Positions 1 to 11,826 of a stretch of 64,000 nt of DNA are shown one piece after another (positions within the stretch are counted from its first letter, which is position 1; the number at the start of each line of letters is the position of its first letter). The DNA comes from Pectinophora gossypiella (taxonomy: Eukaryota; Arthropoda; Insecta; Lepidoptera; Gelechiidae). The position numbers and the translations under genes were made by a program. The stretch lies in the NCBI RefSeq assembly GCF_024362695.1, contig NC_065414.1:1195501-1259500 (forward strand), given 5' to 3'. The notes beneath the pieces were generated by a model, which was not told where the DNA came from, made no database searches, and worked only from the letters and a program-made list of their open reading frames with translations.

Positions 1-411
1 TTGGTGATCGTCGACTATGCCAGCGGGGTTGGCATCGGAGTCCTGATGTGTTGCTCTGTATCAAGTTTTAATTTTCGTAGTTGAACATTTCATCACCACT
101 CTTCTTTCTGTAGATTATCCTTTGGATATTCATGGACCAGTCCTGACTAGACCTTTCAGCCTGTTATTTAGCTACTCACAAATAGCATTAGAATATCTAA
201 TTTGATAGTAAATTCAGTCAAAAGGCGCCTTGTTCCAATTACTGTCACGCTGATTTCCTGCCGTGACAGTTACATCTTGGAATGACAAGTAGGCTCTAAA
301 GTTGCGCAAATTTGCTTCCAATTTGCGCTGTTTTGGATTTACAAGAATAATTATCGTTTGGTAGTTCAAGTATTTATTTTTGTGTTTTGAGTTTCTTTAC
401 ATGGCTTATTA
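1..411. other. AT-rich sequence without recognisable feature
   Basis: I see no gene, RNA or clear repeat in this first stretch. Short frames are interrupted by stops on both strands. Confidence 0.4.
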
Positions 412-552
412 TATACATACATACATACATAAACTCACGCCCGTAATCCCTAATGGGGTGGGCAGAGCCACAAGTAATCAAAGACAACTTGCAGCCACTG
501 TTGATACGAAGTCCAAAGATGGATATGATGAACCTTATTATATCTATTCTTT
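412..552 (-). repeat. LINE 3'-end remnant with (ATGT)n tail
   Basis: On the minus strand this reads as a unique body ending in a GGCGTGAGTTTATGTATGTATG-type tail; on the plus strand it begins with four ATAC units and then AAACTCACGCC. Related tails occur at 26074-26165, 47995-48128 and 57888-58000, so it is a dispersed family. The internal part (GGGGTGGGCAGAGCC) differs from the other three copies, so it may be a related subfamily. The 67-aa frame crossing it is not a gene. Confidence 0.6.
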
Positions 553-1773
553 TTATAACAGAGTTTTAAACAACATTATCTAATACGTTGTCTCTATTAA
601 CCGGAGTAACTATTTCTGTATATCGCAGTCGTTTTTTCACTAGCAAGTATTACTTATCACGTCTATGCAAAAGTATGCATCAAATTTGAGGCGCGATTTT
701 GCTCACTTTTGTATATTATATTTCGTGGATATCGTCCCCAATTCATGCCATGGGTTGACAACGTGTTTTCCTATAGCAACTAAGAAAGTTTTGCACAAAG
801 CTTCCTTTTGCAGGTTTGTGCATTTCTTCTGTTTCTAGCGGGTTGACGCGTACTTGATGCAAACCAATCAGCTTCTCTCTTCAATATGTGTTTAGATTTT
901 CTCTAATATAATATTGAGGTATGTTATATCAGTTACGACTGGCAAATAGGCAGTCTGAGATGTAGTTGCTTATAAATGTCTTATCTAGTCTGCTCTAGTC
1001 TGTATCCCAATTCTTCCACGACTCTTGTTCTATATTTTTTTCAAAGAAACTTCAGACTAACCAAATAGTTTCTAAGTATTTATTTCTTGTATTTCTGTTG
1101 CAGGTTGCGTAAGCTGAGATGAGGCAAAGGATATTAGGTATGTAGATACAAATAGTATAATGTAACTTTTTAATATAATTGATTTTAATAGATTTCGTGC
1201 TAAGGGATCTTAAAGGCGCGACGCGGTGGCGCGACGTTAGGATTTCTTTTCATTAATAGACAACCTTTTTCATAAATTTCCGCTCATAAAACATAGAAGA
1301 ACCATTTATTAATTGAATTATTTGAATCTTCACGTCATTACCATATTTTTTATACTTTGCTGTATAAAAAGAACTGAGGCATCAGTTCTATTCTTATTTA
1401 CATCAGCACCTGCTTACTGGACAGTAGACACACAGACAGACGGTCTTTGATCGCTCTAGTAACATGTCTTACTAGATTTACGACCTAATGAATAGTGTTA
1501 AAAGCATTATTTTAAAAGTAATTTATTATCTTGCTACCATTCTGTGGTCTGGTTGCGTTCAAACACTCTGTGTTTTTGATTTAAACACGCAATTTTGTTC
1601 TAAAAATAAGAGCGTAAATAAAGTGAAGATAATTTGTGAGCCAAATATAAATTCCTCATTAAGACGATGGAATATTTACATGTTTGTTATTATGTCTACG
1701 TTGATTCTAACGCGCTCATGTATAAACTTGTTTTATCATGATATTCTATTAATCTATTTATTATAGTGGTAAT
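553..1773. other. Unannotated AT-rich interval
   Basis: No convincing gene. A possible micro-exon with good splice signals lies at 1104-1137 (see findings). The 92-aa frame at 1488-1766 is AT-rich, rich in I, Y, L and S residues, and matches no family I know. Confidence 0.4.
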
Positions 1774-2135
1774 GGTAATAATTCCTGTACAAACCATCCA
1801 ATATTATTTTAAGTTATACCTGTCATTTTCTTATCCGCTGAAAAAGTAAGGGACGGGTAATCGACAGTCATAAAATTAATGGAACCCACGTCAATTTTAG
1901 ATAGAAATTTAAATATCCCTTCCAAAATTTTATTTTGGTCAATAACACGACAGAATTAAGTTGACTCTGTTTGTTCACGTTAAACAGGTTGATAATGAGC
2001 GAGATATCTATTTTATTTATCGGGTTATTCATTCATTTTAAAATTAACAGCTGTCATCCGTCCGTTTTCTTTTCGGCGGATAAGAAAATGACAAATATAA
2101 CTTAAAATTAGGAAGTACCTGCAGGAATCACGGCC
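1774..2135. mobile_element. MITE-1 copy (non-autonomous DNA transposon)
   Basis: A 362-bp element with long terminal inverted repeats. The left end starts GGTAATAATTCCTG and includes TTATTTTAAGTTATACCTGTC; the right end contains the inverse (GACAAATATAACTTAAAATTA) and finishes CAGGAATCACGGCC. The trinucleotide AAT lies directly outside both ends (1771-1773 and 2136-2138), consistent with a 3-bp target duplication. It encodes nothing. The same family is found at 30328, 31437, 39730 and 62429. Its transposase class is unknown to me. Confidence 0.85.
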
Positions 2136-2138
2136 AAT

Positions 2139-2737
2139 GTATATTAGTCAAATTATAAAGTTTTCCATTCACAAGGTCTACGTCTACTAGTACAACGAAG
2201 TTCACAAAACTGATATACTTAGTAAAACTCATATCAATTTCTTGCGCTCTTTTTACATCGTCTACACCTATCTTTTATTAATGGAACACAACATCTCTCA
2301 CAGCGTTTTCCTTATGTTCCTGTTTTTCAGCTGTGGCTATAAAATCTAAAGCAACAAATTGCCTATCTGCATCGTTCAGAACCACTCATCCCGTGTTAAT
2401 AACCTCGATTCTCCCACTAAATGGACCATCATGTGTTTCACGCTCAGTCATCTTTGATTTATTACTACACTGCGAAGACGGGGCGACTATGTGTGTTCTG
2501 TCTTTGAAGACGTTGTTAATCATAATGCGTTTGATAGGGTGACAACTAGCTCTGATGACTTACTATGCTTGTTGGTGAAGCGTTTGTTTCTGTTTTTTTT
2601 TTCTCTTCGATGATTGCAGTAGATATCTACTTTTTAAGTCCTTTTTAATTTTGAAATCGCTATGGTTTGCGTCTAATTATTATTTTGTTTCATGGGTAGT
2701 GATTTGAAAAAGACAATCATACATAATATAACGTAAT
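2139..2737. other. Unannotated interval with exon-like ORF
   Basis: Mostly unique sequence. A 69-codon frame at 2333-2542 follows a good splice-acceptor-like sequence (TGTTTTTCAG, ending 2330). The protein is not recognised and there is no matching donor I would trust. Listed in findings rather than as a gene. Confidence 0.35.
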
Positions 2738-2840
2738 ATAAACAGCCCATATACGTCCCACTGCTGGGCACATGCCTCTTCTCAGTCAACTGCAGGGAGT
2801 ATGGAGCATACTCCACTACGGTGCTCTACTGCGGAGACAT
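2738..2840 (-). mobile_element. RTE-like LINE 3' end
   Basis: On the minus strand this reads GGAGTATGCTCCATACTCCC...GTGCCCAGCAGTGGGACGTATATGGGCTGTTT, the same 3' end as at 46456-46566 and 60961-61080. These are 5'-truncated LINE tails of the RTE-like type common in Lepidoptera (class assigned from memory of the family, not from an ORF here). No coding part remains. Confidence 0.65.
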
Positions 2841-4057
2841 TATAAGTTACCTATTAAAAAGAAATGTAAATTATACCTTTAAATAAAGCGGTAACATTAA
2901 ACGCAAGAAAAATGGGCATACAGTATAAAATCTGTTTTTAACAGATATTTATTTCTCGTAAAAACCTAATAGTCTGGTCAAATGTCACTCTAAAGATGTG
3001 AGTTGAAAAGAATAGTTTCGGACATTCCGGAGTTTACGAGCGTTTAGTGGTCTGTCTGAATTGAATCGCTAAAATATCTCGTCTCAAGATTGACAACAAA
3101 CGAATTAAAAAGAAGAGAATTAAAACCAGCCAGACTAAAAGTGAGAGTAAAGATGTGAACGCGTCAAAGGAAGTAAATTATATATTTATTTATTAAACAA
3201 AACTTAAAACTATCATTACAGGACCATCCTAATCCGATAGTACAGCACTTATATCTACATATTATGACAAATAACACAATACATACAAGGTAGTTTTTTC
3301 AAATTCGCTCAGACTACAAACAAATAAGTCGATCCTGGTTGCAACCTCATTGAGTGTGTGCAGTGCGCGGATTAAAGGCAATTTGTATTATATTGTTATA
3401 TTGTTGTTTATATGTGTATTATATTATATTGTTGAATTGATGATAAAGGTTGACTTGTTGAAATACTGTATTATAATATTAAATAATTAACGAAAAATGC
3501 TTTTAAGAAAACAAAATGTGTATTCAAATAGAAATACGTTTATTTTGAAACAGAACAATTGCCTAATAATTATATGAGTTGTTAATATTATCGACTTATT
3601 GATTCTATTAGTTAATTGGAACGACGCGCTTATTAAGGTTAACAGAATGGTACAGTTATCTTTGTGTCATGTATCAAAATTTTATTAATTCAATTCACAC
3701 CTAGTTTGATCTTAAAATTGCGTCAGATTTAAAAGGATTACAGCCTTAAGATGTATCTTAAGAATGGTGTCAAAGGATCAAGAATATCTCTTCATCTAAT
3801 TCCGTCTGTGATCGCCCCTGATGGCTATTGATGGTTTTCAAAATGGCTATATTTTTGGCTTCAGAACATTTGTTACTTTTAAAGAGTTTCATTAAGATTC
3901 CTTCGTCGGGTTGGTTAATAGATTTCCTTATGGGTTTAATTATTTGTCTTCTTTTTATAGCACTGGCATATCCTTTAGCTTAGCGTTGACTGAATTCATA
4001 GTCGCATAATTTGCAACATGATTACGATTTATGAGTGTGATTTTGTTTTGTATGTTG
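2841..4057. other. Unannotated AT-rich interval
   Basis: Unique-looking AT-rich DNA with TATATTGTTATATTG-type low-complexity at about 3385-3435. I found no gene, RNA or named repeat. Confidence 0.4.
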
Positions 4058-4110
4058 TGTGCAATAAAGTATATTTGATTTGATTTGATTTCATTTGATT
4101 TGATTTTGTT
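4058..4110 (+). repeat. LINE-alpha-type 3' tail fragment
   Basis: GCAATAAAGTATATTTGATT followed by tandem TTGAT units. It is the same 3' end as that of the full LINE-alpha (minus strand, from 32294), here on the plus strand and reduced to the tail. Confidence 0.7.
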
Positions 4111-5249
4111 AAACATTTTTGGTGTACACAGTAACAAGCAACACAGTAACAGTAGTAAGATGATAAAAAGAAACTCAGTGAAGAATTATAACTGAAACCT
4201 ATTGAAGTTTTTAGGTTATTAATTTTTCTAGGGCCAATCAGGCTGATAAGCTGCAGGACTGTAAATTTACCAAAGTGCATAATCTTGCAAGACTGTTTAC
4301 GTAATACAAAGGTCTATTCATTTTGTTTGTGTAGGTCAACTTTTTCAACAAAATATAAACAGCTCACTTAGTAGTATTCCGTACATTTAAGACTTTATAC
4401 TCTGTGACATGCTGATCAAATCACGACATCATAACATGATCTGTCCAAATATTGATCTAAATCATCTCATTAATATCTTAGTTGAGCTCCATTGACCTTT
4501 GAATTGGATTACTACCTACTCGACTAATTAATTGCAAATCAAGATTTTTTAATACAAGAAGACGCGAATCCGGTTAAAAAAGTTGTTTTAATGAATCAAC
4601 GTGTTGGGTCGTCTGCCCATTCAACACTACATCAGGAGGCGCCAACGTGATTTTTTCAAAGGAAGTGGTTTTATTAATGGTGGGAATAAAATTCATGAGA
4701 CAGGTATTTTAACACAGAGAAGCTGCCAGTTGCATTTCGGGACGCGGGAGTTTTGAAGCAGCTCGATTTCTGTGAGCCCCTGCCTCCTGAACGCTCTTGG
4801 TATGTGTGATCTTTAGGTGTAGCATTTAAACAGGACTGCTTAATCCATAATATTACTATGATTGGGATAGCGTACGTTTCTGTCTGTCTGGTTGTTTGTC
4901 CGTCTTTCACGGCAAAACAGAGTGACGAATTGACGTGATTTTTTAAGTGGAGATGGTTGAAGGGACGGAGAGTGTTATAGGATACTTTTTGTCGCCGTCT
5001 AACCCCCCACTTTTCTAAATTATCAAGGTAGAAAGCTAAAAATTAGTATGCAGACTATTTGTAAAGAACTAAAAAATCCTATTTTTTTTAAGTCTGTCTC
5101 CAATCCCTTCAAAAAGGGGATGAAATTTTATATGGGACTTTTCGCAGTTTTCAAGAACAGTGTTACCTGAAATTTATCAGCGAAGCCGTGGGCAAAAGGT
5201 AGTTTTCAAATATAAGGGCCAACCACAGTCGAGCCACAAACGTATGCAG
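4111..5249. other. Unannotated interval
   Basis: No gene recognised. The 83-, 60- and 78-aa frames around 3955-4910 are short, overlap repeat tails or low-complexity sequence, and show no family signature. Confidence 0.4.
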
Positions 5250-5347
5250 TTGATACCACGTTTTTTTTTTTTTTTTTTTTTTTTTGACGTGACTTATTGT
5301 AGATTTGCCGCAGATGGCATTAACTACTTGGCCGGATTGATACCACG
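5250..5347 (-). mobile_element. Short LINE-gamma retroposon with target-site duplication
   Basis: The insert at 5261-5336 reads, on the minus strand, CCGGCCAAGTAGTTAATGCC ... GACGTC followed by 24 A. It is the extreme 3' end of LINE-gamma, whose longer copy lies at 57142-57295. The 11-bp sequence TTGATACCACG occurs on both sides (5250-5260 and 5337-5347) and is a perfect target-site duplication. This proves insertion by target-primed reverse transcription with severe 5' truncation. The 74- and 93-aa frames across it are artefacts. Confidence 0.9.
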
Positions 5348-6227
5348 TGTTTTTTGGTTGTGCAACAAAAAAGACACCAGTTGAGGTAGCGTTTATACAA
5401 GCACATACATTTCGTTGGTGGCGAGACAGTGGTTGCGCCATCACTATGGTGTCCTAGCGAGGTAGAGGCAGGACCCTTATTAATTTAAAACATTAATTTT
5501 CACAAAGTGATTGGAGCCTGGTTCCCGTGGGTTGAACGGAACATTATACGATATATGCATTCAAATTAGTAAACGCTAACAATAAGGTAATACTGCATGT
5601 TCGGATCAGTAAATGAGGGCCAAACGAATCGAGAAATAAACAAATAGTAAAGTGCAATTAAAGACTGCTAGAAATATTCACCTTTACAAAAATACAATTC
5701 ACAGTACAACAATGTTTCCAATTGAATAAAGATATTTTGAATTGGATTTTCGAACAAGCAAATATTTCTTAAAAGATAAGTAGGTGATAAATTAAATATT
5801 ACATAATACGCCACCGCCACTGTGCCCATACCATAATCACAGCCTCATCAGCAAGCAAGATTATGCGAAGTTAATTAATAGAAGATTTGGACTAGATGCA
5901 AACTGGTTCGATAATCTGCCGATAGCGTCAGGTCATCGCGGGTACATAAAAAATGAAGATTATGATGTTTGGACTTCACTGCGGCTGACTAATTGTGAAC
6001 AGCGTGTTCGATATTTTAATCATAATCAAATATGATAAGAACTGCCTTTTAATGCCTTACAGGTGTAAAAACTCTCACCGTTATAGGTCAACAAGTTTTG
6101 AACTCTTAATAAATTATGTTTTTTTGATCATCAATTATTAAGGAGATAAAAAAGTCTGGTATCATTTTTATCATATGCTTGCTGCAGCTTTAAGGCTTTT
6201 GGCCAAAGTGACAGTCATACAACATAA
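5348..6227. other. Unannotated interval; old repeat at 5376-5465
   Basis: 5376-5465 shares GACACCAGTTGAGGTAGCGT and ATGGTGTCCTAGCGAG with 10400-10510, partly inverted, and with 55293-55325, so it is an old low-copy repeat. The rest, including a moderately CpG-containing stretch at 5880-6010, is unique and unrecognised. Confidence 0.4.
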
Positions 6228-6345
6228 CATTCATAACAAATACTTTATTGCACAAACAGGAAATACAAAACAAAAGAGAAATAGAAAGAGTACAATAGGC
6301 GGACTTATTGCTAAGCTATCTCTTCCAGGCAACCTTTAAGTATAC
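6228..6345 (-). repeat. LINE-alpha-related 3' end
   Basis: ACAAATACTTTATTGCACAA followed downstream by CTTATTGCTAAGCTATCTCTTCCAGGCAACC. This matches the LINE-alpha 3'UTR block (GCCTTATTGCTCTAGAGCAA..., 32388-32425) in order and orientation. It is a 5'-truncated copy of a related LINE. Confidence 0.7.
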
Positions 6346-7212
6346 AACCTCCTTAGCATTTATAGTGATGGGGTGGTTGTAGAATTTACAATAATATTCA
6401 TGAAGTTATCGAATACAAAATGCATCTTAGGGTAACTAGTAAAACTAAAGAGATATTATTCCTTGCATGGTGTATTTGTGTCAGCCAGTACTCAACTAAC
6501 AAGTAGATGTAGTACTTAGTGAAATACTGGCTGGACCTGTACTGGACTTATACCTACTCCAAGAGGCAAAATATATCAATCGCAGTGCTTTAATCAAAAA
6601 ATGATCATGCTGTATAGCATACAACCTGTCTACCGTTACATTCAGTCCGGCTCAACGGGTGGTCAATGCATTACATAAACTGTCGTCCATTCATAATTCC
6701 TGCTTAGTGATAGCTAATTATAATCATACGATGTTGCCCTTGTTTTTGATCCGTTTCCCAAATCATTTGACATTTCAACCTCTTCATCTATAAGAAGAGA
6801 TTCAGTGACATTTTTACGATTGTCTTTAGTAGATTTTATTAATTTTATACTTTTGGTATTTAAATGGATTATCTTAAAATCAATTCTTTATGATCTGGTT
6901 AATAGGATCATAAAGGTTTGATTTGTGGAAGCTCGTGTGGAATCAAGGTCATTTCTTCTTGAGTCGTTTTGTAGTCTTATTGTGAAATCTAGCTTAATTT
7001 TCCTTTTGTGAATTGATTAATATTTTTATACTGACATGCAGGCAAATAAAATTAGTACACATCTTCCTGTTTCAATGCCAACTAATAATTGTTATTGATT
7101 TCTTCTTGTTCACCTTGATCTCTGAGAGCGTTGCGTGTTATATTAGGGATTACGGTCTTAAGTTTAGAAAACGATCTTGTCTGATCAGACACTACGTATG
7201 TTTAGACCACTT
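6346..7212. other. Unannotated AT-rich interval
   Basis: No gene, RNA or clear repeat seen, apart from the left half of a diverged direct repeat at 7160-7212 (see findings). Confidence 0.35.
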
Positions 7213-7306
7213 TTCTGGGTGAGAGGTCTCAGCGTTCCCTATTTGTTTGGCCAAGTAGTTAATGCCATTTGCGGCAAATCTACAATTACTCACGTCAAAA
7301 AGAAAT
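7213..7306 (+). repeat. LINE-gamma 3' end, old copy
   Basis: GGTGAGAGGTCTCAGCGTTC ... TTGGCCAAGTAGTTAATGCC ... CACGTCAAAAAG is the 3' end of LINE-gamma on the plus strand, diverged from the copy at 57142-57295. It is flanked by ~52-bp direct repeats (7160-7212 and 7315-7365) that are about 85% alike. Confidence 0.7.
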
Positions 7307-7365
7307 AGGTATTTAAGTTTACAAAACGATCCGTTCTGATTAGACACTATGTTTGTAGACCACTT

Positions 7366-10300
7366 GACATTTGGTATTTAGAAAATCGACAGTAATTTGT
7401 ACACGACAAAAAGTACGAGGATGTGTTTAAGCTTTGAAATGTCAACACAGGATTTACAGTACAAAGATAAAACGGTTCATTTAATCTAATCAGATACGAC
7501 CAATATTTAATGCGTCGATGCAAGCTGCTGGGTTTATCACAATAATTACATTTGCATTGTAATGGAGTAGTAAGCTGACTTATTGATGTTGTTAATATTG
7601 CTTAGCTTCTTATATTTATGTTTGTGTCTGCTTGTTAATCTATCCTATGAAGTGATTAAAATATAGTATATTTGTCTAAAGAGTAATGACGTTGGTTGGT
7701 ATATATTTCAAGAATATATTTAATACCGTACAGATAAACTTTTGAGTACGTTATACGTATAGACAAAGTACTGGAACTAATAATTCTTGTCAATATACGT
7801 AATTTATTTCACAAAATCTGCATTTTTTACATCCTTTATGCAATGTTTGAATTGTTTTGTGAAAATTTTAAGTTATTTTTGTAGTATATTCTGATATTGC
7901 ATTAGGACTTGTTAATTGTAATTAAACACTGATATGAAATACTGGGTTTATTTTAATATAACAATCAGTTGTCACAACATGAAAATAGCCTTCCTCCCGC
8001 TATATCTTAATGAATGTGTTACAGTCTTTTTAGAGGCGTCTGTAGTGTTTTCGCGCAGTATAGGTTAACCTGTTTATATCGTTGTTACTCAATGACAACT
8101 GTTAAAATAACCGTCTGTGAGTTTCGGTTTTCCTATAAGTTGCGTTTGGTTACACTACACTACAATGTTAATCTTGTTTTTGTGTGTGGCGTCCTTTATA
8201 ATAAATAATTTATATTCTATCCTATTGATTAATAGGGGTTGTATAATATGTTATATCACTTTTGTTTTATCTTACTCACTTTTACTTTTTAAACTTTGTA
8301 CATTTAGTACGTGTATCTATAACACTTTCGTTAATATTTTTCTAGCCGCAACTCTACTATTCCCGTTCCCTCAAATGCTAATTCCAAGATAAGACCAACA
8401 ATAAATTAATATTCAACATTCTTTAGAATGACAACATTATGTACCTACTTATTGATCGCTTGCTTCACAGAATTTTCAAACCAGCGCAATTGAAAAGCAA
8501 TTAAGTCAGGATAAATTGTTGAACTACCCGCAATCGGGTGTGGTATTTCAGATTAGTATGGATAATTAATTACCTAGCCTTGGCAGCTATTAATTATACT
8601 TGAATAATCAGCTGTTTAGCAGATAAACAAATAATATGCAATTCAAAACGGAGTTGGTTAAGGTTAGTTGAAATTGTGGTGTCTTCGATTTTTTATTTAC
8701 TTTTGTCATATTCATGAATAATGCGCATAAAATTGTCACCTTATGATTCATAATATTACCCATCTGAACTCTAACATCAAGTGTGGCAGCAAGCCAGACG
8801 TAACGGGGGTGAATTGCGTATGTCATTCTAAATTGATATCTTGTATTATTACCCTTTGGACCATTATATCATTTTACAGCCTTAGAGCTACAGCATAAAT
8901 TAGGTCAAAAGCAACATCGTTGCAGGAAGATACGGAAACCAATTTTTCGTACTGAGCCGTAAAACAATATCTTCAAGCCAATAAAACGCGATACAAACCC
9001 ATTCTGCGAAAGTCAAAAGACGTATTTACGATGTTGTATAAAATGAGCAACCAAACGAGATTACAGTGTAGCAACAAACGTCAGTACGATTACACATTCA
9101 TTCACAAAATTATCAATACCAATTGAGTTATCAAATTCTTCAATAACAATCTATTTCCACAAACAATTTCAACTCTAACATTAACAACGTTCGTTTCGAA
9201 TTCATCTGCCTTTGAATATACAAAACGTACAATTTTTGATCCTTTATCATTTGCCGAAGTTTCATTCTTATTTATTTTCTTTTTTTTTTTTTTTTTTCTA
9301 CATCAAATAAGAACCTTGTCACTTCGTGTTAAGTTGCATGTTGTACCATTTTTGGTTGTTTTCAAATTAAGTGTTGTTACTGAGGCGGTCTCACACATCG
9401 TGAATTTAAAGGGCCTTATAAATTGAGGATCGTTAATAGTCGGTCTGCAGGTAGCCTTAGGCTGATGTGAATGAACTCAGAAAACGTTCCTAAATATTTC
9501 TGCTTCAACATTCGGTTCTCGGTAATTCTCATTCATTCACTTTCTTTTGAAGTGTTCAGTTGTTAACTTATTATATAAGATTTATAGTTTCCGGACATAA
9601 CTTAAAAATTGCATAAACATGCACTCGGGAAGCACTTGTTTATATAAGTAACGTTTAGGATGAGCTTCGAAGTATTTCTTTAGTTAGTCCCATAAAATTT
9701 AATGAAGAATTCATAAGTAATATTAGTCTGGTGTCGAACAGTAGAACGGTGTAGAACATACATTTAGTTCATACAAATGGAGACAATAAAATCAATGACA
9801 ACATCAAAAGCGTTCTCCATAAATCAGTACACATTAAAAAAACAGGTGCATTTTATCTTCGTATTTTTGGAACACAGGACAATATGTAAATCATTGCGAA
9901 TAAAACGAATGCCAATTCGCATAATGGTTACGGAAGAGACCAAATCATATTTATTTCGAGAATTTTATATTTATCTTCAATTTAACCTCATATCTAAGCC
10001 GAGAATAAATTTATTAGTTTTGTTCTTAAAAAAATTTACTAGAGTTTAAATATCCTTAGCGGATCTTGATTTAAAGCTCAAATCTTGAAAATCGGTGAAT
10101 TTAATAAATCTATTCATCTAGTAAATCTTTATGTGAATACATTGGCTGAAGCACGCGTCTTTCCCAGTGTCGGGTTTTATGAGCTATTTTACGATTCAGA
10201 TAAAACAAACCACATGCTTACAAATTGGGCTATAGTGTGTCAATGAACTGCCATATTTCCGTATTAATTAGATTTACTATGAAGTTTAGAGGTTGAAGGT

Positions 10301-11261
10301 AAAAGGTTGTTAGCTGTTGTAGTAAATTAAGTAGACGAAAATGTGACAAGCGGACTTTTGTGGGTTACTAAGGGTCCTATCTCGCTTGTACAAAATGTAC
10401 GCAGTTGTATAAACGCTACCTCAGCTGGTGTCTGGTTTTATAATTGCATACAACATGTCAATTGCACACATTTTGTTGATGGTGCCACCATGGTGTCCTA
10501 ATGAGATATGGCTTTAAAACTCTACTATTCATGTTTTATAAGCAACTTTCTCTTGTTATATTTAGTAGATTTTCATTAACTTCAATCTATAAAATCATAA
10601 TTGTTGGTCTTTGGAATTAGTCACAAAATAGATTGTTAAAGTGAGTTACAGTAGAGCAAGCTTAAAACAAATCTTTTTTTTTGTGAGTTGGCAAGCAAAG
10701 TTTCCATTCATAAGTTTCGCAGTTAAATTCACTCTGAATTATTTTTATTAAGCAAAAACCCAAAAAGTATTTCGAACAATAAAAATGTTATTGTATATAA
10801 TTTAGAAACTGCAAGTAATAAAATGCCAGTAATTATTCACTTTTAAGAAAGTCACAACATTGAACGCAGTCATTTGAAGAATGATTGAGATTCTCGTAAA
10901 GTTAAAAGTTAACTAGCACTGGGTTCCCACAGTAAATGTTTGAGGCGTCACTAAACAGCCGTAAACAAGATACAACTTGCTTTTTAATAGTCTTGTAGAG
11001 GACAGAAAGACTACAATGGAGTTTTGATTTGATTTCAAGAGTACTTTAAACGACCAATTCGACAAAAAATAAATATACAAACATATATAACATTTTTCAC
11101 TTTGTTTTCCTTTTTCAAAAACATACATATACACAAATAACTACACTAACTGCCAAAGCTCATATACTTTTTTTGCGCTAAATTAACCCTACGCTTTCCT
11201 CTTTCCTTCTTTTGTTGAGCCCTCTAGGGTTCATAATGATCTTTTCTATGACATTGTTTGC
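7366..11261. other. Unannotated AT-rich interval
   Basis: Nearly 4 kb without a recognised gene or named repeat. It contains a T20 run at 9279-9298 and an old repeat at 10400-10510 (see the 5348-6227 entry). Frames of 60-91 codons occur but have the composition of translated AT-rich DNA and no domain signature. Confidence 0.4.
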
Positions 11262-11360
11262 ATTGCGCACTTACTTTTATATGCGCAAAATAAATGTCAA
11301 ATTGCAATATTGCTTTTGTAGATGTATTGCTCCGATGTGGCCTTTATAACCCCTCAGAAT
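11262..11360. repeat. MITE-3 copy
   Basis: ATTGCGCACTTACTTTTATATGCGCAAAA...AATTGCAATATTGCTTTTGTAGATG...GGCCTTTATAACCCC. The same ordered blocks appear at 12352-12425, 13665-13785 and 42655-42790 in either orientation. The TTGCGCA/TGCGCAA words give it internal dyad symmetry, suggesting a small non-autonomous DNA transposon. Confidence 0.6.
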
Positions 11361-11707
11361 CTATATTGTGGAATGGCAATAAAGTTATTGAGTATAACAT
11401 AAAGTGCTTTATGGACAAGAATGTTACTATTCGGGCAATTATGTATGGCAGCATTGCAGTTTACAAAGAGTGTCGCCTGATTGGATAGTTTATCAATGAA
11501 TAATTTAGAAAGAGGATGGGAATACAGATTTATTTCAGAAATCTTTAATTTTTACGACCTTTGAGGAATTTCTGCCAACAAATTGTTTTATGTTTTGTCT
11601 TCACTTGATTTATGATTGTTATAAAGATCACAATCTAATCTTTTGTATATATTATAATGAACTAGCTTAGTATTTATGTTGTGACCGCTGATTTTTATGT
11701 GGGTAGG

Positions 11708-11746
11708 TTTATTTATTTATTTATTTATTTATTTTTTTATTTATTT
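11708..11746. repeat. (TTTA)n microsatellite
   Basis: About nine TTTA/TTTATT units. It lies just upstream of a SINE-C fragment. Confidence 0.8.
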
Positions 11747-11754
11747 GTAGGTTG

Positions 11755-11826
11755 ACTTTCGCTGCAAGGTCGCAGCTTTGAAGCCCAGCACGGGCCTAGA
11801 CCAATAATTTTCGAATTTTGTTCGAC
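11755..11826 (+). repeat. SINE-C fragment (B-box region)
   Basis: AAGGTCGCAGCTTTGAAGCCCAGCACGGGCCTAGACCAAT aligns with the minus-strand reading of 12772-12843 and with the head of the SINE-C copy at 27207. The B-box-like GCTTTGAAGCC is degraded, so it is a fragment without function. Confidence 0.55.

Noticed and set aside
5876..6010. Possible conserved exon (GGACTAGATGCAAACTGGTT...)
   Set aside because: Stops interrupt all frames within about 40 codons and no splice pair fits.
11708..11746. CRISPR-like or other spaced repeat array
   Set aside because: Simple TTTA repeat. No regularly spaced direct repeats of CRISPR type were found anywhere, and the sequence is clearly eukaryotic.
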